In this document: piece after piece, positions 1 to 8,383 of the stretch
Layout: each line of letters opens with the position of its first letter
Position numbering within the stretch: position 1 is the stretch's first letter
Position numbers and translations under genes: made by a program
Assembly (NCBI GenBank): GCA_025964575.1
Contig: JAOPYO010000142.1
Location: 1 to 64,000 of the forward strand
Source of the DNA: Actinomycetes bacterium
Lineage (GTDB): Bacteria > Actinomycetota > Actinomycetes > Streptosporangiales > Streptosporangiaceae
Direction of reading: 5' to 3'
Length of the DNA stretch: 64,000 nucleotides
Notes under the pieces: model-generated
Database searches by the model: none
Told to the model about the DNA's origin: nothing
The model's input: the letters and a program-made list of their open reading frames with translations, nothing else

Positions 1-1594
1 TCAACTGATCCACGTCCGAGGTGGTGAGCAGAGCGGGCACCGCGGCGCCCCTGTCCGCCGCTGCGCCCGCCACCGTGGGCTTCACGAAGGCGAAGGCCAG
101 GAAGACCAGCCCCGCGAACAGGTAGCCGAGCGCGACCTGGCCGTTCGCGTTCCATTCGACCTTCACTCCATGGATGAGACCGATGAAGGACAGCGCCGCG
201 CCGAACAGCGAGTACCCGGCGGCCCAGATGAAGGACCGGTCGATGACGAAGGCGACGGTCGAGCCGAGGACCAGGCCCGCCAGGACCGCGCCACCGCCCA
301 GCAGGGCCGTGCCCTTGTAGACCGTGCCGCTCTGGGCTATGGCCGCGTAGCCGACCTTCTGCGCGGTGGTCCCGGCCGCCGCCAGGGCATTGTCCATATA
401 GCCCTGGGCCCAGGCCGCGATGTTGGGGATGATGGCCATCACCACTGCCACCGCGTGCTCCTTGGGTACGGCCTGGAACGCCTGCGCTCCGATGAGCAGG
501 CCGATGTAGAGCAGGATCGGCACGATCGCCGGGGCCGGTAGTACCGCGCCGAGCAGGGAGAACATGCCGAGGAAGCAGAACAACGCGATGACGACACCGC
601 TGGCCATCGAGTAACTGGTCCGGCCGCCGGCCGACTTCCACCCCGGGTGGCCGATGTAGACGGCGGGCGGGAACGGCGAGCCCAGCATCGAGCCGACCAC
701 CGCGCCGATCCCGTCGGCGAGCAGCACTGACCGCAGATTGTAGGAGTCGCCCGCGGCGGCCGCGCTCTCCACGTTGCTCATGCCCTCGGTGAAGTTGTAG
801 ATGCCCAGCGGGATGGCGGTGGCCAGCAGCGGCGAGACCTCCCTCAGCCCGTCGGTCAGCCGGCCGATGTTGAGCGATGGGAGACTCAGCGAGATGTCCT
901 TGGCGGCCGCTGTGACGTCGGCGGGATGCATGTAGCCGCCGATCCAGCCGATGGCGGTGCCCACCAGCAGCGCGGCCAGGCCTACGGGAATGTTGCCGGG
1001 CAGCTTCAGGTCGGTGAAGAACCCGATCAGGATGATCGCCAGTACGGGCAGCGCGATCCAGGCCGCCTCCCACATCTGCGCGGCGGGCCGCATCGAGATG
1101 AAGGCGATCGAGATTCCCGCCAGAGTGCCCAGCATGGCCGCCCGCGGCGTGAACCTCCTGATGTACGGACCGACGAAGGCGCCGATCAGCACGATGATGC
1201 CGATGATGAAGCACCAGGCCAGCCCGGCCGCCCAGGCCTTCACGGGATCCTTGGTGGCGAGGTAGGTGGGCAGCATGATCACGAAGGTGACGATGAACAT
1301 GTGCGGCACACTCGGCCCGTACGGCATGGCGCACACGTCGTCGCGGCCCTCACGGCGGGCCAGCCGCCGGGCGAGATAGGTGTAGTACACGTTCCCGATC
1401 AGGAGCTGCACGCCCATCGCCGGCAGAATGATGCCGAACACGTCGGAGCCGGGCAGATGAACGACGCCCAGGCAGAGCCCGCTCAGCACCAGTACGTTCA
1501 CCATCACGTTGAAACCGAGTCCGAAGAAGGCGTTGGTGTCCCCGCTCACCCACCAGGACAGGTTGAGGCGTGTCGGGCCGGTCGTCGTGGTCAT
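1..1594 (-). CDS. Nucleobase (xanthine/uracil-type) permease, C-terminus cut by window edge
   Basis: An integral membrane transporter of about 531 visible residues. It starts at ATG 1594 and is still open at base 1, so its C-terminus is missing. The reading frame gives about a dozen hydrophobic segments, a short hydrophilic N-terminus (MTTTTGPTRLNLSWW) and a conserved-looking loop DDVCAMPYGPSVPH after the second or third segment. This resembles xanthine/uracil permease-family carriers (PF00860-like). The substrate cannot be read from sequence. The gene lies 3 bp downstream of a biuret-hydrolase-like enzyme on the same strand, with a GntR/FCD regulator further upstream, so the substrate is probably a nitrogen-rich heterocycle or ureide (inference). 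It could instead belong to a related uncharacterised permease family. Confidence 0.75.
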   Translation of the reverse strand, partial: MTTTTGPTRLNLSWWVSGDTNAFFGLGFNVMVNVLVLSGLCLGVVHLPGSDVFGIILPAMGVQLLIGNVYYTYLARRLARREGRDDVCAMPYGPSVPHMFIVTFVIMLPTYLATKDPVKAWAAGLAWCFIIGIIVLIGAFVGPYIRRFTPRAAMLGTLAGISIAFISMRPAAQMWEAAWIALPVLAIILIGFFTDLKLPGNIPVGLAALLVGTAIGWIGGYMHPADVTAAAKDISLSLPSLNIGRLTDGLREVSPLLATAIPLGIYNFTEGMSNVESAAAAGDSYNLRSVLLADGIGAVVGSMLGSPFPPAVYIGHPGWKSAGGRTSYSMASGVVIALFCFLGMFSLLGAVLPAPAIVPILLYIGLLIGAQAFQAVPKEHAVAVVMAIIPNIAAWAQGYMDNALAAAGTTAQKVGYAAIAQSGTVYKGTALLGGGAVLAGLVLGSTVAFVIDRSFIWAAGYSLFGAALSFIGLIHGVKVEWNANGQVALGYLFAGLVFLAFAFVKPTVAGAAADRGAAVPALLTTSDVDQL

Positions 1595-1597
1595 GGT

Positions 1598-2278
1598 TCA
1601 GCTCCGTTCCTGGAGTGCCTTCAGGTAAGCCCCCGATGGTGCGACCCAGCCGAAGATCCCGCCTTGGGCCGCGATCATTTCGAGTCCGTACCGCTGGAAC
1701 TCCGGGAAGTAGGAGCCGACGCAGTCGGACAGGACCAGGCATTCGTAGCCCCGGTCGTTGGCCTCCCGCACGGTGGTGTGCACGCACACCTCGGTGGTGA
1801 CGCCGGTGACGATGAGGCTTCGCACGCCCTTCTCACGCAGGACGTCGTCCAGACCGGTCGCGTGGAAGGAGCCCTTGCCGGGTTTGTCGACGACGAGTTC
1901 TCCGTCTGCGGGAGTGAGCTCGTCGATGATGTCGTGGCCGTACTCCCCGCGGATCAGGATCCGGCCCTTGGGCCCGGCGTCTCCGATGCGTAGTGCGGGA
2001 GCACCCCGGTTGAGCTTGGCGGGTGGGCAGTCGGACAGGTCGGGCAGATGACCCTCACGGGTGTGGACGACCATGAGCCCGGCCGCCCTGGCTGCCGCCA
2101 GTACCTCCTGGAGAGGCGGGATGACCTGACGGAGCAGGCTCACGTCGTTGCCCAGGGTCTCCCCGAAGCCCCCTGGTTCGACGAAGTCGCGTTGCATGTC
2201 GATGAGCAGAAGCGCGGTGTGTCTCGGGTCGAATCCGTACGGGTAGGGATCGGCCTCGACGAGAAGCGGACCGGACAC
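1598..2278 (-). CDS. Isochorismatase-like cysteine hydrolase, probably biuret amidohydrolase-type
   Basis: A cytosolic amidohydrolase of 226 aa, the usual length for the isochorismatase-like cysteine hydrolase superfamily. The catalytic triad can be placed: Asp27 in LLIDMQRDF, Lys132 in DKPGKGSF and Cys165 in [19 protein letters not shown]. The spacing and the KPGKGSF and [11 protein letters not shown] blocks closely match, from memory, biuret hydrolase (BiuH), which cleaves biuret to allophanate and ammonia. Other superfamily members such as N-carbamoylsarcosine amidase or ureidoacrylate hydrolase remain possible. It is followed by a nucleobase-type permease 3 bp away and probably co-transcribed with it. 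A TGTCGACA palindrome about 37 bp upstream of the start may be the operator of the neighbouring GntR regulator. Confidence 0.85.
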   Translation of the reverse strand: MSGPLLVEADPYPYGFDPRHTALLLIDMQRDFVEPGGFGETLGNDVSLLRQVIPPLQEVLAAARAAGLMVVHTREGHLPDLSDCPPAKLNRGAPALRIGDAGPKGRILIRGEYGHDIIDELTPADGELVVDKPGKGSFHATGLDDVLREKGVRSLIVTGVTTEVCVHTTVREANDRGYECLVLSDCVGSYFPEFQRYGLEMIAAQGGIFGWVAPSGAYLKALQERS

Positions 2279-2314
2279 GGTGACTCCGTTCCCTCGGGTA
2301 CTTCTTTCGTCGAT

Positions 2315-2322
2315 TGTCGACA
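2315..2322. promoter_or_regulatory. Candidate GntR-type operator (TGTCGACA core)
   Basis: A perfect 8-bp palindrome in the context ATTGTCGACAGAAT lies about 37 bp upstream of the cysteine hydrolase start and downstream of the GntR/FCD regulator gene. FCD-subfamily regulators often bind short palindromes with a central GTCGAC-like or GTNNNAC core. The assignment to the neighbouring regulator is inference; an 8-mer palindrome alone is weak evidence. Confidence 0.35.
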
Positions 2323-2409
2323 GAATTTGTGTCGGCGCTCGCCCTCTCCTGTTACGGCACCGTTAGCTCCGTCTATCCATGCCGCGAGTCGCGTTTCGCG
2401 GTGGCGGGG

Positions 2410-3102
2410 TCAGCCTATGTACGTCCGAGCACCGTGGCTGGAGAGCGCGTCGAGCGCGGTGCCGGGGTCGCCCGAGGCGATGGCGTCGAACAGGCGGCGA
2501 TGCCGCTCCACCCCCTCGGCCGGGGCCCGCTGTTCGGCCTCCCTGCGAAGGTTCGCGGCCATGTAGAGCTGCAACTTCAGGATGACCGGCTCGTACGCGA
2601 GCAGCAGATGACGGTGGCCCGCGAGCTCGACCAGTGCGACATGGAACCGGCGATGCCCGTCGTTCTCGGTGAACGTGTCACCCGACTCCGCCGCCACGGT
2701 CATCGTCTCCAGCGCCCCGGCCAGCCTCCCCAGGCTCTGCGCACCGGGGAACGGCAACGCCCTCTGGACCGCATAGCGCTCCAGCACGTCCCGCAGCCCG
2801 AACAACTCGTCGACATCGGCCGCGGACAACTGGGCGACACGGGCCCCGCGCCTCGGCAGATGCTCCACCAGCCCCTGCTGCCCCAGCGACCGCAGTGCCT
2901 CTCGCAACGGAGCCCGGCTGATCCCGAACCGCTGCGTCAGTTGCTCCTCGATCAACCGCTCGCCCGGCGCGAGGGCGCCGCTGAGAATCTCGTGCCGGAG
3001 CCTCCGCATCGACAACTCGGCCAGGCTGGCGGACTCCAGCAACTCTTCCGGTTCCACGTCCACCTCCACCCGATGCTGGATCAACTCTCCCAGAGATCGC
3101 AT
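2410..3102 (-). CDS. GntR family transcriptional regulator, FCD (FadR-like) subfamily
   Basis: A 230-aa DNA-binding regulator. The N-terminal winged helix spans about residues 28-95 (LSMRRLRHEILSGALAPGER, EEQLTQRFGISRAPLREALR, LPRRGARVAQL). It is followed by an all-helical FCD effector domain, whose FHVALVELAGHRHLL segment and late VERHRRLFDAI histidine are the usual metal/effector ligand positions. It lies on the same strand immediately upstream of the hydrolase and permease, so it probably controls them in response to their substrate or product. It is divergent from a TetR regulator across 140 bp. Confidence 0.9.
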   Translation of the reverse strand: MRSLGELIQHRVEVDVEPEELLESASLAELSMRRLRHEILSGALAPGERLIEEQLTQRFGISRAPLREALRSLGQQGLVEHLPRRGARVAQLSAADVDELFGLRDVLERYAVQRALPFPGAQSLGRLAGALETMTVAAESGDTFTENDGHRRFHVALVELAGHRHLLLAYEPVILKLQLYMAANLRREAEQRAPAEGVERHRRLFDAIASGDPGTALDALSSHGARTYIG

Positions 3103-3242
3103 CGGGCCGTACCGGAGGGGCGTTGTCGCCCCCCTCGGCCGGGGTCGCCGCCACCCGGCCCTGAATGGTGATCACCAAAGGGACACCTGTGACGGCCAAC
3201 GCGCTCCCGGATTCGTTTGCCAACGCATGTTGACCTACAGTT

Positions 3243-3788
3243 GTGGGTATGGCCTTCACGCAGCGCTCCGAGGAGACCCGCGGGGCGATCCTGGCCGCCG
3301 CCCGCCGCCGCTTCGCCACCGACGGATACGAACGGGCCACGATCCGCGCGATCGCCGGCGACGTCGGCATCGACCCATCGATGGTCATGCGCTACTACGG
3401 TTCCAAGGACGGGCTGTTCGCCGCCGCCGTCGACGTGGACCTGCGGCTACCCGACCTGAGCGGCATCGCGCCCGAACGGCTCGGTGAAACGCTGGTGCGG
3501 CACTTCCTGGACCGCTGGGAAGAAGACGACGTCCTGGTCCTGCTGCTGCGCTCGGCGATCACTAACGAGGTGGCGTCCGAGCGGCTGCGCGACGTGTTCG
3601 CCGGCCAGATCTCCGAATTGATCGGCGAGGAGCGCGCGGTCCTGCTGTCCAGTCAGCTCCTCGGCCTGGCGCTGTGCCGGTACGTCCTGCGCTTCCCGGC
3701 GGCGGTCGCGATGCCCGCCGAGACCCTGGTGTCCGGCCTCGCCCCCACACTGCAGCGTTATCTCACCGAACCCTCACCCTTGTCTTAG
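3243..3788 (+). CDS. TetR family transcriptional regulator
   Basis: A 181-aa one-component regulator. The N-terminal helix-turn-helix is clear (RGAILAAARRRFATDGYERA, TIRAIAGDVGIDPSMVMRYY, GSKDGLF). The C-terminal ligand domain resembles the TetR C-terminal type with FLDRWEEDDVLVLLLRSAITNE. A GTG at 3243 and an ATG at 3249 are both possible starts, differing by two residues. The regulator stands alone: downstream is an mIHF gene after 204 bp and upstream a divergent GntR gene. No clear target can be assigned. Confidence 0.88.
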   Translation: MGMAFTQRSEETRGAILAAARRRFATDGYERATIRAIAGDVGIDPSMVMRYYGSKDGLFAAAVDVDLRLPDLSGIAPERLGETLVRHFLDRWEEDDVLVLLLRSAITNEVASERLRDVFAGQISELIGEERAVLLSSQLLGLALCRYVLRFPAAVAMPAETLVSGLAPTLQRYLTEPSPLS

Positions 3789-3992
3789 GCGACCATCCTC
3801 CAGGACACCACCCTGGCCAAGACCGCGATCAACGTCGCCGGGCGATAGAACGCGCCGTGGCGCGCGCGAGTCGGGCTCGTGTCAAAGACCTGGTCCTTCG
3901 TCCGGAACACCTATGTCGTACGGTCCCGCCATGATGGGTGGGTTGCCTGCGCGTCGTGCGCGGGCCCATGAATAGGTGAAGGAGAACGTTCA

Positions 3993-4304
3993 ATGGCTCT
4001 GCCGACGCTCACCCCCGAGCAGCGCGCCGAGGCGCTGGAGAAGGCACAGCAGGCCCGGCGGGAACGCAGTGAACTCCTGGCTGCGGTGAAGTCCAGCACG
4101 ATCACTCTCGCCGACGTGCTGAAGCGTGAGGATCAAATCACCAAGAAGACCAAGGTGACCCAAATCCTCAAGGCCATCCCCGGGTACGGTCCGGCCAAGG
4201 CCGCCGCGCTGATGGAACAGGCCGGGATCGACATCAACCGCAGGGTCGGTGGTCTGGGTGAACAGCAACGCCGCAAACTACTCGAGGCCATCACGGGCAG
4301 CTGA
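3993..4304 (+). CDS. mihF: Actinobacterial integration host factor (mIHF) paralogue
   Basis: A 103-aa basic nucleoid-associated protein of the mIHF type, which is unrelated to enteric IHF. It begins MALPTLTPEQRAEALEKA, followed by a long charged helix and an H2TH-like DNA-binding segment (LKAIPGYGPAKAAALMEQAG, then RRVGGLGEQQRRKLLEAI). A good ribosome site (GAAGGAG) precedes the ATG. In most actinobacteria the housekeeping mihF sits beside gmk. Here the neighbours are a TetR regulator and an unrelated membrane gene, and the linker ITLADVLKREDQITKKTKVTQI differs from the form I remember, so this is probably a second copy. Confidence 0.85.
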   Translation: MALPTLTPEQRAEALEKAQQARRERSELLAAVKSSTITLADVLKREDQITKKTKVTQILKAIPGYGPAKAAALMEQAGIDINRRVGGLGEQQRRKLLEAITGS

Positions 4305-4337
4305 GCCGCGCGACCACCACTGAGGCCGGAGGATAGA

Positions 4338-4409
4338 GGGCCGCCGAGTGGCTCACGCAGTGTCAGGAGCTCAGCCCGACCTGGCTCAGCGAAGATCACT
4401 CGGCGGCCC
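4338..4409. terminator. 13-bp perfect inverted repeat between convergent genes
   Basis: The arms GGGCCGCCGAGTG (4338-4350) and CACTCGGCGGCCC (4397-4409) are perfectly complementary and separated by 46 bases. The element lies between the convergent mihF-like gene and the small membrane gene, so a bidirectional terminator is the simplest reading. The large loop, which contains repeated GGCTCA words, is unusual for a terminator and could hold further structure. Confidence 0.5.
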
Positions 4410-4441
4410 GGGGCGCCTGCAGTGCCGCCGGTCCGGCCCGG

Positions 4442-4642
4442 TCAGCGGCGGCGGGTGGCGCGGGCCAGTGACCCGGCCAGGAGCATCAGGACGGCGGCGG
4501 GCAGCAGCCACCAGGCCGGCAGCCCGGCGTGGGCCAGGAGAGCGGTCATGGCGAGGGCGGTCACCACACCGGCGGCGACCAGCGGGTCGTCGCCGACGAT
4601 GAAGTCGTACCAGAAGCTGAGGAACGATCGAAGAGCTCGCAT
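4442..4642 (-). CDS. Small two-segment membrane protein, partner of the COG4280-type protein
   Basis: A 66-aa protein with an amphipathic N-terminus (MRALRSFLSFWYDFIVGDD), then two hydrophobic stretches (AAGVVTALAMTALLAHAG and AWWLLPAAVLMLLAGSLA) and a positively charged tail. Its ATG shares a base with the stop of the upstream gene (TGATG), the usual arrangement for translational coupling. It is therefore probably a real subunit or assembly partner of that membrane protein. No specific function can be assigned from sequence. Confidence 0.7.
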   Translation of the reverse strand: MRALRSFLSFWYDFIVGDDPLVAAGVVTALAMTALLAHAGLPAWWLLPAAVLMLLAGSLARATRRR

Positions 4643-5424
4643 CAGTTCGCCTCCGCCGGCGTGGCGGGGGCACCGGCATGGTCGGCATCCTCACGGCGGC
4701 CGCGTGCTCGCCGCAGCACCAGCACGGCGGCCACAGAGAACACCACGACCAGCGCTAGAAGGGGCAGTAGGGCGGCGTCTGATCCCGGCCAGCGGGCTCC
4801 GGCACCTTCCGCACCCCAGAAGATCCCGAAGGTGGTGAGCATGGCGCCGACGGCGAACTTCATGGTGTTCTCCGGTACCCGTGCCAGTGGCGCCCGTACG
4901 GCCAGCCCTGCCGCCGTCACCACGAGGACGGCCGCGGCGGCGCCGATGATCGCTGCGGGGATGTTGTGCTGGTTGGCGCCGAAGGTCAAAACGATGAACG
5001 CGACCTCCAGGCCCTCCAGCAGCACACCTTTGAACGCCAGAGTGAAGGCGTACCAGTCGGCGACCACTCCGGTCCGGCGGGCTTGGGCTTGTTGGGCGGC
5101 CTGCTTCTCGCGGGTGTAGATGGCATCCTCGTCGTGCAGATCTTTCCAGCCTGACGCGCGCAGGATGGCTTTGCGCAGCCACTGCAGGCCGAACACCAGC
5201 AGCAGGCCGCCGACGATCAGTCGCAACGCGCTGATCGGCACCAGTGTCAGCGCGGGTCCCAGCAGCGCCACCGTCACCGCCAGCACCATCAGGCCGGCTG
5301 CGACCCCCTGCAGCGTAGGCCGCCATCCGCGGGTGGTGCCCACAGCAAGCACGATCGTCAGCGCCTCGACCGCCTCGACCGCGCACGCCAGAAAGACCGA
5401 CGCGAACAGGAAGCCGAGGCTCAT
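4642..5424 (-). CDS. COG4280-type multi-pass membrane protein
   Basis: A 260-aa membrane protein with about seven hydrophobic segments. The start at 5424 (MSLGFLFASVFLACAVEAVE) is preferred over upstream Mets because a GAGAGGG ribosome site precedes it and the upstream extension is not membrane-like. Two acidic motifs sit inside membrane segments: VEAVEALTIVL in the first and LLEGLEVAFIV near the middle. They resemble the paired REGLE-type motifs of FTR1/ILT metal permeases, so a cation transport role is possible but is inference. A 66-aa membrane protein is coupled directly downstream. The upstream region carries two palindromes. Confidence 0.75.
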   Translation of the reverse strand: MSLGFLFASVFLACAVEAVEALTIVLAVGTTRGWRPTLQGVAAGLMVLAVTVALLGPALTLVPISALRLIVGGLLLVFGLQWLRKAILRASGWKDLHDEDAIYTREKQAAQQAQARRTGVVADWYAFTLAFKGVLLEGLEVAFIVLTFGANQHNIPAAIIGAAAAVLVVTAAGLAVRAPLARVPENTMKFAVGAMLTTFGIFWGAEGAGARWPGSDAALLPLLALVVVFSVAAVLVLRRARGRREDADHAGAPATPAEAN

Positions 5425-5922
5425 TGCCGCCCTCTCTTCGCTTTGGCCGGTCTGGTCCCCGATCCAGGTGGATACGGCGTGCGGGTCTTGGCGTCGGGAG
5501 GGCTGGGCCTCCAGCGAGCTGCGGGGCTCATATGAGCACACTCCTACTCGTAAGCCTTCGAGTAGGGACCATTGGCCGGTGATGGCGGTCAACAGCGGGC
5601 CGCCACCGCCGGAAACGCCCCACTACATCCTAAATGCTGCCCAGCAGCGGCCCACAACATACCCTTCCCAGTCCTCGAGCCTGCCTTCCGGAGCCGAAAA
5701 AGCCCGCCGAATCCGGATGAGTTGAGGGAACGGGCGCTGCACCGTCGGCTGCGGGCGGGTGCTGGGTGGCGACCACCCGCCGACGAAGACGGTACGGCCA
5801 GCCTGTCCGCGCTCAGATAGGTCTGTCCGAAACGTGCATGTTCCGGGACACCCTGGCGCCGATGTTCGCGACGGTCGGCGTGGCTGGTTTCCCCACGCCT
5901 TGGTCTGTCGTTCAACTGGGCC
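5425..5922. other. 498-bp divergent intergenic region
   Basis: This lies between the COG4280-type gene (minus strand) and the MFS gene (plus strand). Apart from the palindromes at 5526-5566 I see no coding sequence with convincing composition and no repeat. It presumably holds both promoters. Confidence 0.5.
5526..5566. promoter_or_regulatory. Two palindromes upstream of the COG4280-type gene
   Basis: GCTCATATGAGC at 5526-5537 is a perfect 12-bp palindrome. Just beyond it, CCTACTCG (5543-5550) and CGAGTAGG (5559-5566) form an 8-bp inverted repeat with an 8-base spacer. Both lie 100-140 bp upstream of the ATG at 5424 on the minus strand, so they are candidate operators or a leader hairpin of that gene. 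No regulator gene is adjacent. Confidence 0.4.
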
Positions 5923-7170
5923 ATGACAACAGCGCAGGTCAGACGGGCATTTCGGGGTACAAGGGTGCGGGATGCGCATCTGGTCATTGCCGCGCGAGCG
6001 TTACGGACGTTCGGCTATGGATGCACCAGCGTGCTGCTGGCGAAGGTGCTCACCCAGGATGGTGCCGCTCCGTGGCAGACCGGACTGCTGTTAGCGACCG
6101 CGTCGGCAGGCTCGGTCGCCTCCAGTCTGGTGCTGGCCTTGTCCGCCGATCGGTTGGGGCGGCGGCGCGTGTTGATCGTGTGCGGCTGCCTGATGGCAGT
6201 TACCGGTGTGGTTTTCGCGGTCAGCAAGTGCTATCCGGCGCTGGTAGCTGCGGCGTTCGTGGGGACGATCTCGCCGTCCACCAACGACAACACCCCCTTC
6301 TCCGGGGTCGAGCAGTCGATCCTCGCTCAGACCTGTGAGCTGTCACAGCTGACGGGACTGTTCACCGTCTACAACGTGACGGCGCTGGCCGCCGGCGCGC
6401 TGGGAGGGCTGGCCGTGGCCGTCCTGGGGCTCCAGCATGTGACGTCCCCCGGGCATGCTGCCTTCGCGCTTTACGCTCTGCTGGCGGCCTGCACCGTAGG
6501 GCTGTTTCTCGCCCTCTCACCGGCTGCCGAGGCAGCAGGCGGCCGCCCTCCCGCTGATGCCTGCGGCACGGCAGCACCGGTGACCACCTCACGACTGCCG
6601 CGCCGGGTCCGCTGGCTGGCCGCCCTGTTCGCCGTCGACGCCTTCGCGGGCGGGCTTGTCGTGCAGGCCGTCTTAGCCTGGTGGTTCGCCCAGCGTTACG
6701 GTGCGAGCACCACGCAGCTGGGATTGGTGTTCTTCGCCGCGAACCTCCTGCCCGCACTCGCCCAGCTCGCCGCGCCCCTGCTGGCGGCCCGCAGAGGACT
6801 GCTCGCCGCCATGGTGGTGCCGCACTTCATCTCCAATCTGACCCTCGCTTGCATCGCCTTCGCCCCTGGCCTTGGTAGCGCCGTCGTCCTGCTCCTGATC
6901 CGCCAGACCCTGTCAAAGATCGACGTGCCGGCACGCCAGGCCTTCACCGCAGCGATCGTGGAGCCGACCGACCGCACCGCAGCGGCCAGCATGACCAGCC
7001 TGGCCCGCAGCGTCGCCGTCTCCATCAGTCCCATCGCCGCCACCGCAATGTTCACCGGACCACTCGGCGCGGTCGGCGCGCCTCTGCTTCTCGGCGCCGC
7101 CCTCGCCATCGGCTACGACCTCACCATCTGGCGCACTTACCGCTCCACACCCCTGGCCACCGACACCTGA
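5923..7170 (+). CDS. Major facilitator superfamily transporter
   Basis: A 415-aa transporter with about twelve hydrophobic segments in two halves split by a hydrophilic loop (near PAAEAAGGRPPADACG). The segment-2/3 loop SADRLGRRRVLIVCG is the classic MFS signature (G-x-x-x-D-R-x-G-R-R). It resembles proton-driven efflux carriers. Neither the substrate nor the direction of transport can be read from sequence. It stands alone between a divergent membrane gene and the convergent ABC importer genes. The start at 5923 has no strong ribosome site. Confidence 0.85.
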   Translation: MTTAQVRRAFRGTRVRDAHLVIAARALRTFGYGCTSVLLAKVLTQDGAAPWQTGLLLATASAGSVASSLVLALSADRLGRRRVLIVCGCLMAVTGVVFAVSKCYPALVAAAFVGTISPSTNDNTPFSGVEQSILAQTCELSQLTGLFTVYNVTALAAGALGGLAVAVLGLQHVTSPGHAAFALYALLAACTVGLFLALSPAAEAAGGRPPADACGTAAPVTTSRLPRRVRWLAALFAVDAFAGGLVVQAVLAWWFAQRYGASTTQLGLVFFAANLLPALAQLAAPLLAARRGLLAAMVVPHFISNLTLACIAFAPGLGSAVVLLLIRQTLSKIDVPARQAFTAAIVEPTDRTAAASMTSLARSVAVSISPIAATAMFTGPLGAVGAPLLLGAALAIGYDLTIWRTYRSTPLATDT

Positions 7171-7231
7171 CCCCTGCGACAACCCAAGATGACCAACCAC
7201 CGGCGGCGGAGAGCGGATCACAGCGGGCTGA

Positions 7232-8383
7232 TCAACGAATACTCCCCGGTCGCATAGCCAAACCGGGTTTTTGATCCCCACAGGGCAAGGCCAGACACCC
7301 GGCGGGATCGACAACGAGGCGCACCTGGTCCTCGCGCGGCCAGGCGCGTGGGTCGTGCACGCCGGTCAGCCGGACTCCGCGAGCTGTTTCAACGACGTGG
7401 TCGTAACCGTGGCCCCGGTAGGCGGTGTCGCGGATGACGCCGGGGATTCCCTGGCCGCTGCTGCAGGGGGCAAGCGAGGTCGCGGCCGGCCTGATGAGGA
7501 TCGTGACGGGGGTACCGGGAAGGATCCGTTCGGTCGCGCTCGCGCTGAGCAGGCCGTCTGCGACCCGTACCCGGATGATGGTGTGATCCCCGGTGTGCTC
7601 GTCCATCTCCACGACGCCGTTCATCTCTCCGGCCATGCCGGTGAAGCGCGCGACGAGCGGGGAAGCAGGACGGCGGTAAATGTCCTGCGGACTGCCGTAT
7701 TGGAGGAGGCTGCCGTTGTGCATGACGCCGATCTCGTCGGCCAGGGCGAGCGCCTCGGTCTGGTCGTGGGTGATGTAGACCGCGGTCGCCCCGGCCTCGC
7801 GGGTGAGTGAGGCGATCTCCACCCGAAGCCGCTCGCGCAGGTCGGCGTCCAGGTTGGACAGCGGCTCGTCGAACAGCAGCAGCCGGGGGGCACCGACCAG
7901 AGCGCGGGCGAGCGCCACCCGCTGCTGCTGCCCGCCCGACATCTGGTGCGGATAGTGGCCGGACCGGTCTGCCAAGCCGACACGTTCCAGCATGGCGGCA
8001 GCCCGGCGGCGGGTCTCAGCCGCGCCGAGCGCGCGGCGCCTCAACGCGAAACCGACGTTGGCCAGTGCGGTCATGTGCGGCCACAGCGCGTAGTCCTGGA
8101 AGACCATGGCCAGGTCTCGGCGCTCCGGGGGGACGAAGGCGGCGTGGCCACCGGCCAGGATACGCTCTCCGAGCCGGATGGTCCCGGTGTCGGCGCGGTC
8201 GATCCCGGCCAGGCAGCGTAGCAGTGTGCTCTTTCCCGACCCCGAAGGCCCGAGCAGCACCAGGAACCGGCCGGCGGGGGCGGTGAAGGTCACCCGGTCC
8301 AGGGCCGTCGTCGTACCGAAGGTCCGGGTGAGAGCTTCCACGTGCAGGTCCATGCCCTGATCCTGAGGTGGGCTTCCGGTCAT
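7232..8383 (-). CDS. ABC transporter ATP-binding protein, Fe(III)/spermidine-type importer
   Basis: A 383-aa cytoplasmic ATPase. Walker A is GPSGSGKST (residues 45-53), the Q-loop is MVFQDYALWPHMT, the signature is MSGGQQQRVALARAL, Walker B is LLLFDEP and the H-switch is YITHDQTEAL. A C-terminal TOBE-like beta domain follows (from about residue 260, ILPGTPVTILIRP), as in FbpC/PotA. The ATG at 8383 overlaps the stop of the permease gene by four bases (ATGA), showing coupling. The open frame continues upstream of this ATG, but there it runs out of frame over the permease and is not coding. Third gene of a binding-protein, permease, ATPase operon. Confidence 0.93.
   Translation of the reverse strand: MTGSPPQDQGMDLHVEALTRTFGTTTALDRVTFTAPAGRFLVLLGPSGSGKSTLLRCLAGIDRADTGTIRLGERILAGGHAAFVPPERRDLAMVFQDYALWPHMTALANVGFALRRRALGAAETRRRAAAMLERVGLADRSGHYPHQMSGGQQQRVALARALVGAPRLLLFDEPLSNLDADLRERLRVEIASLTREAGATAVYITHDQTEALALADEIGVMHNGSLLQYGSPQDIYRRPASPLVARFTGMAGEMNGVVEMDEHTGDHTIIRVRVADGLLSASATERILPGTPVTILIRPAATSLAPCSSGQGIPGVIRDTAYRGHGYDHVVETARGVRLTGVHDPRAWPREDQVRLVVDPAGCLALPCGDQKPGLAMRPGSIR

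Noticed and set aside
3790-3849. Short protein-like stretch (ILQDTTLAKTAINVAGR) after the TetR gene
   Set aside because: Too short to assign, no start or ribosome site, and no match to a known protein end; possibly a remnant but unsupported.
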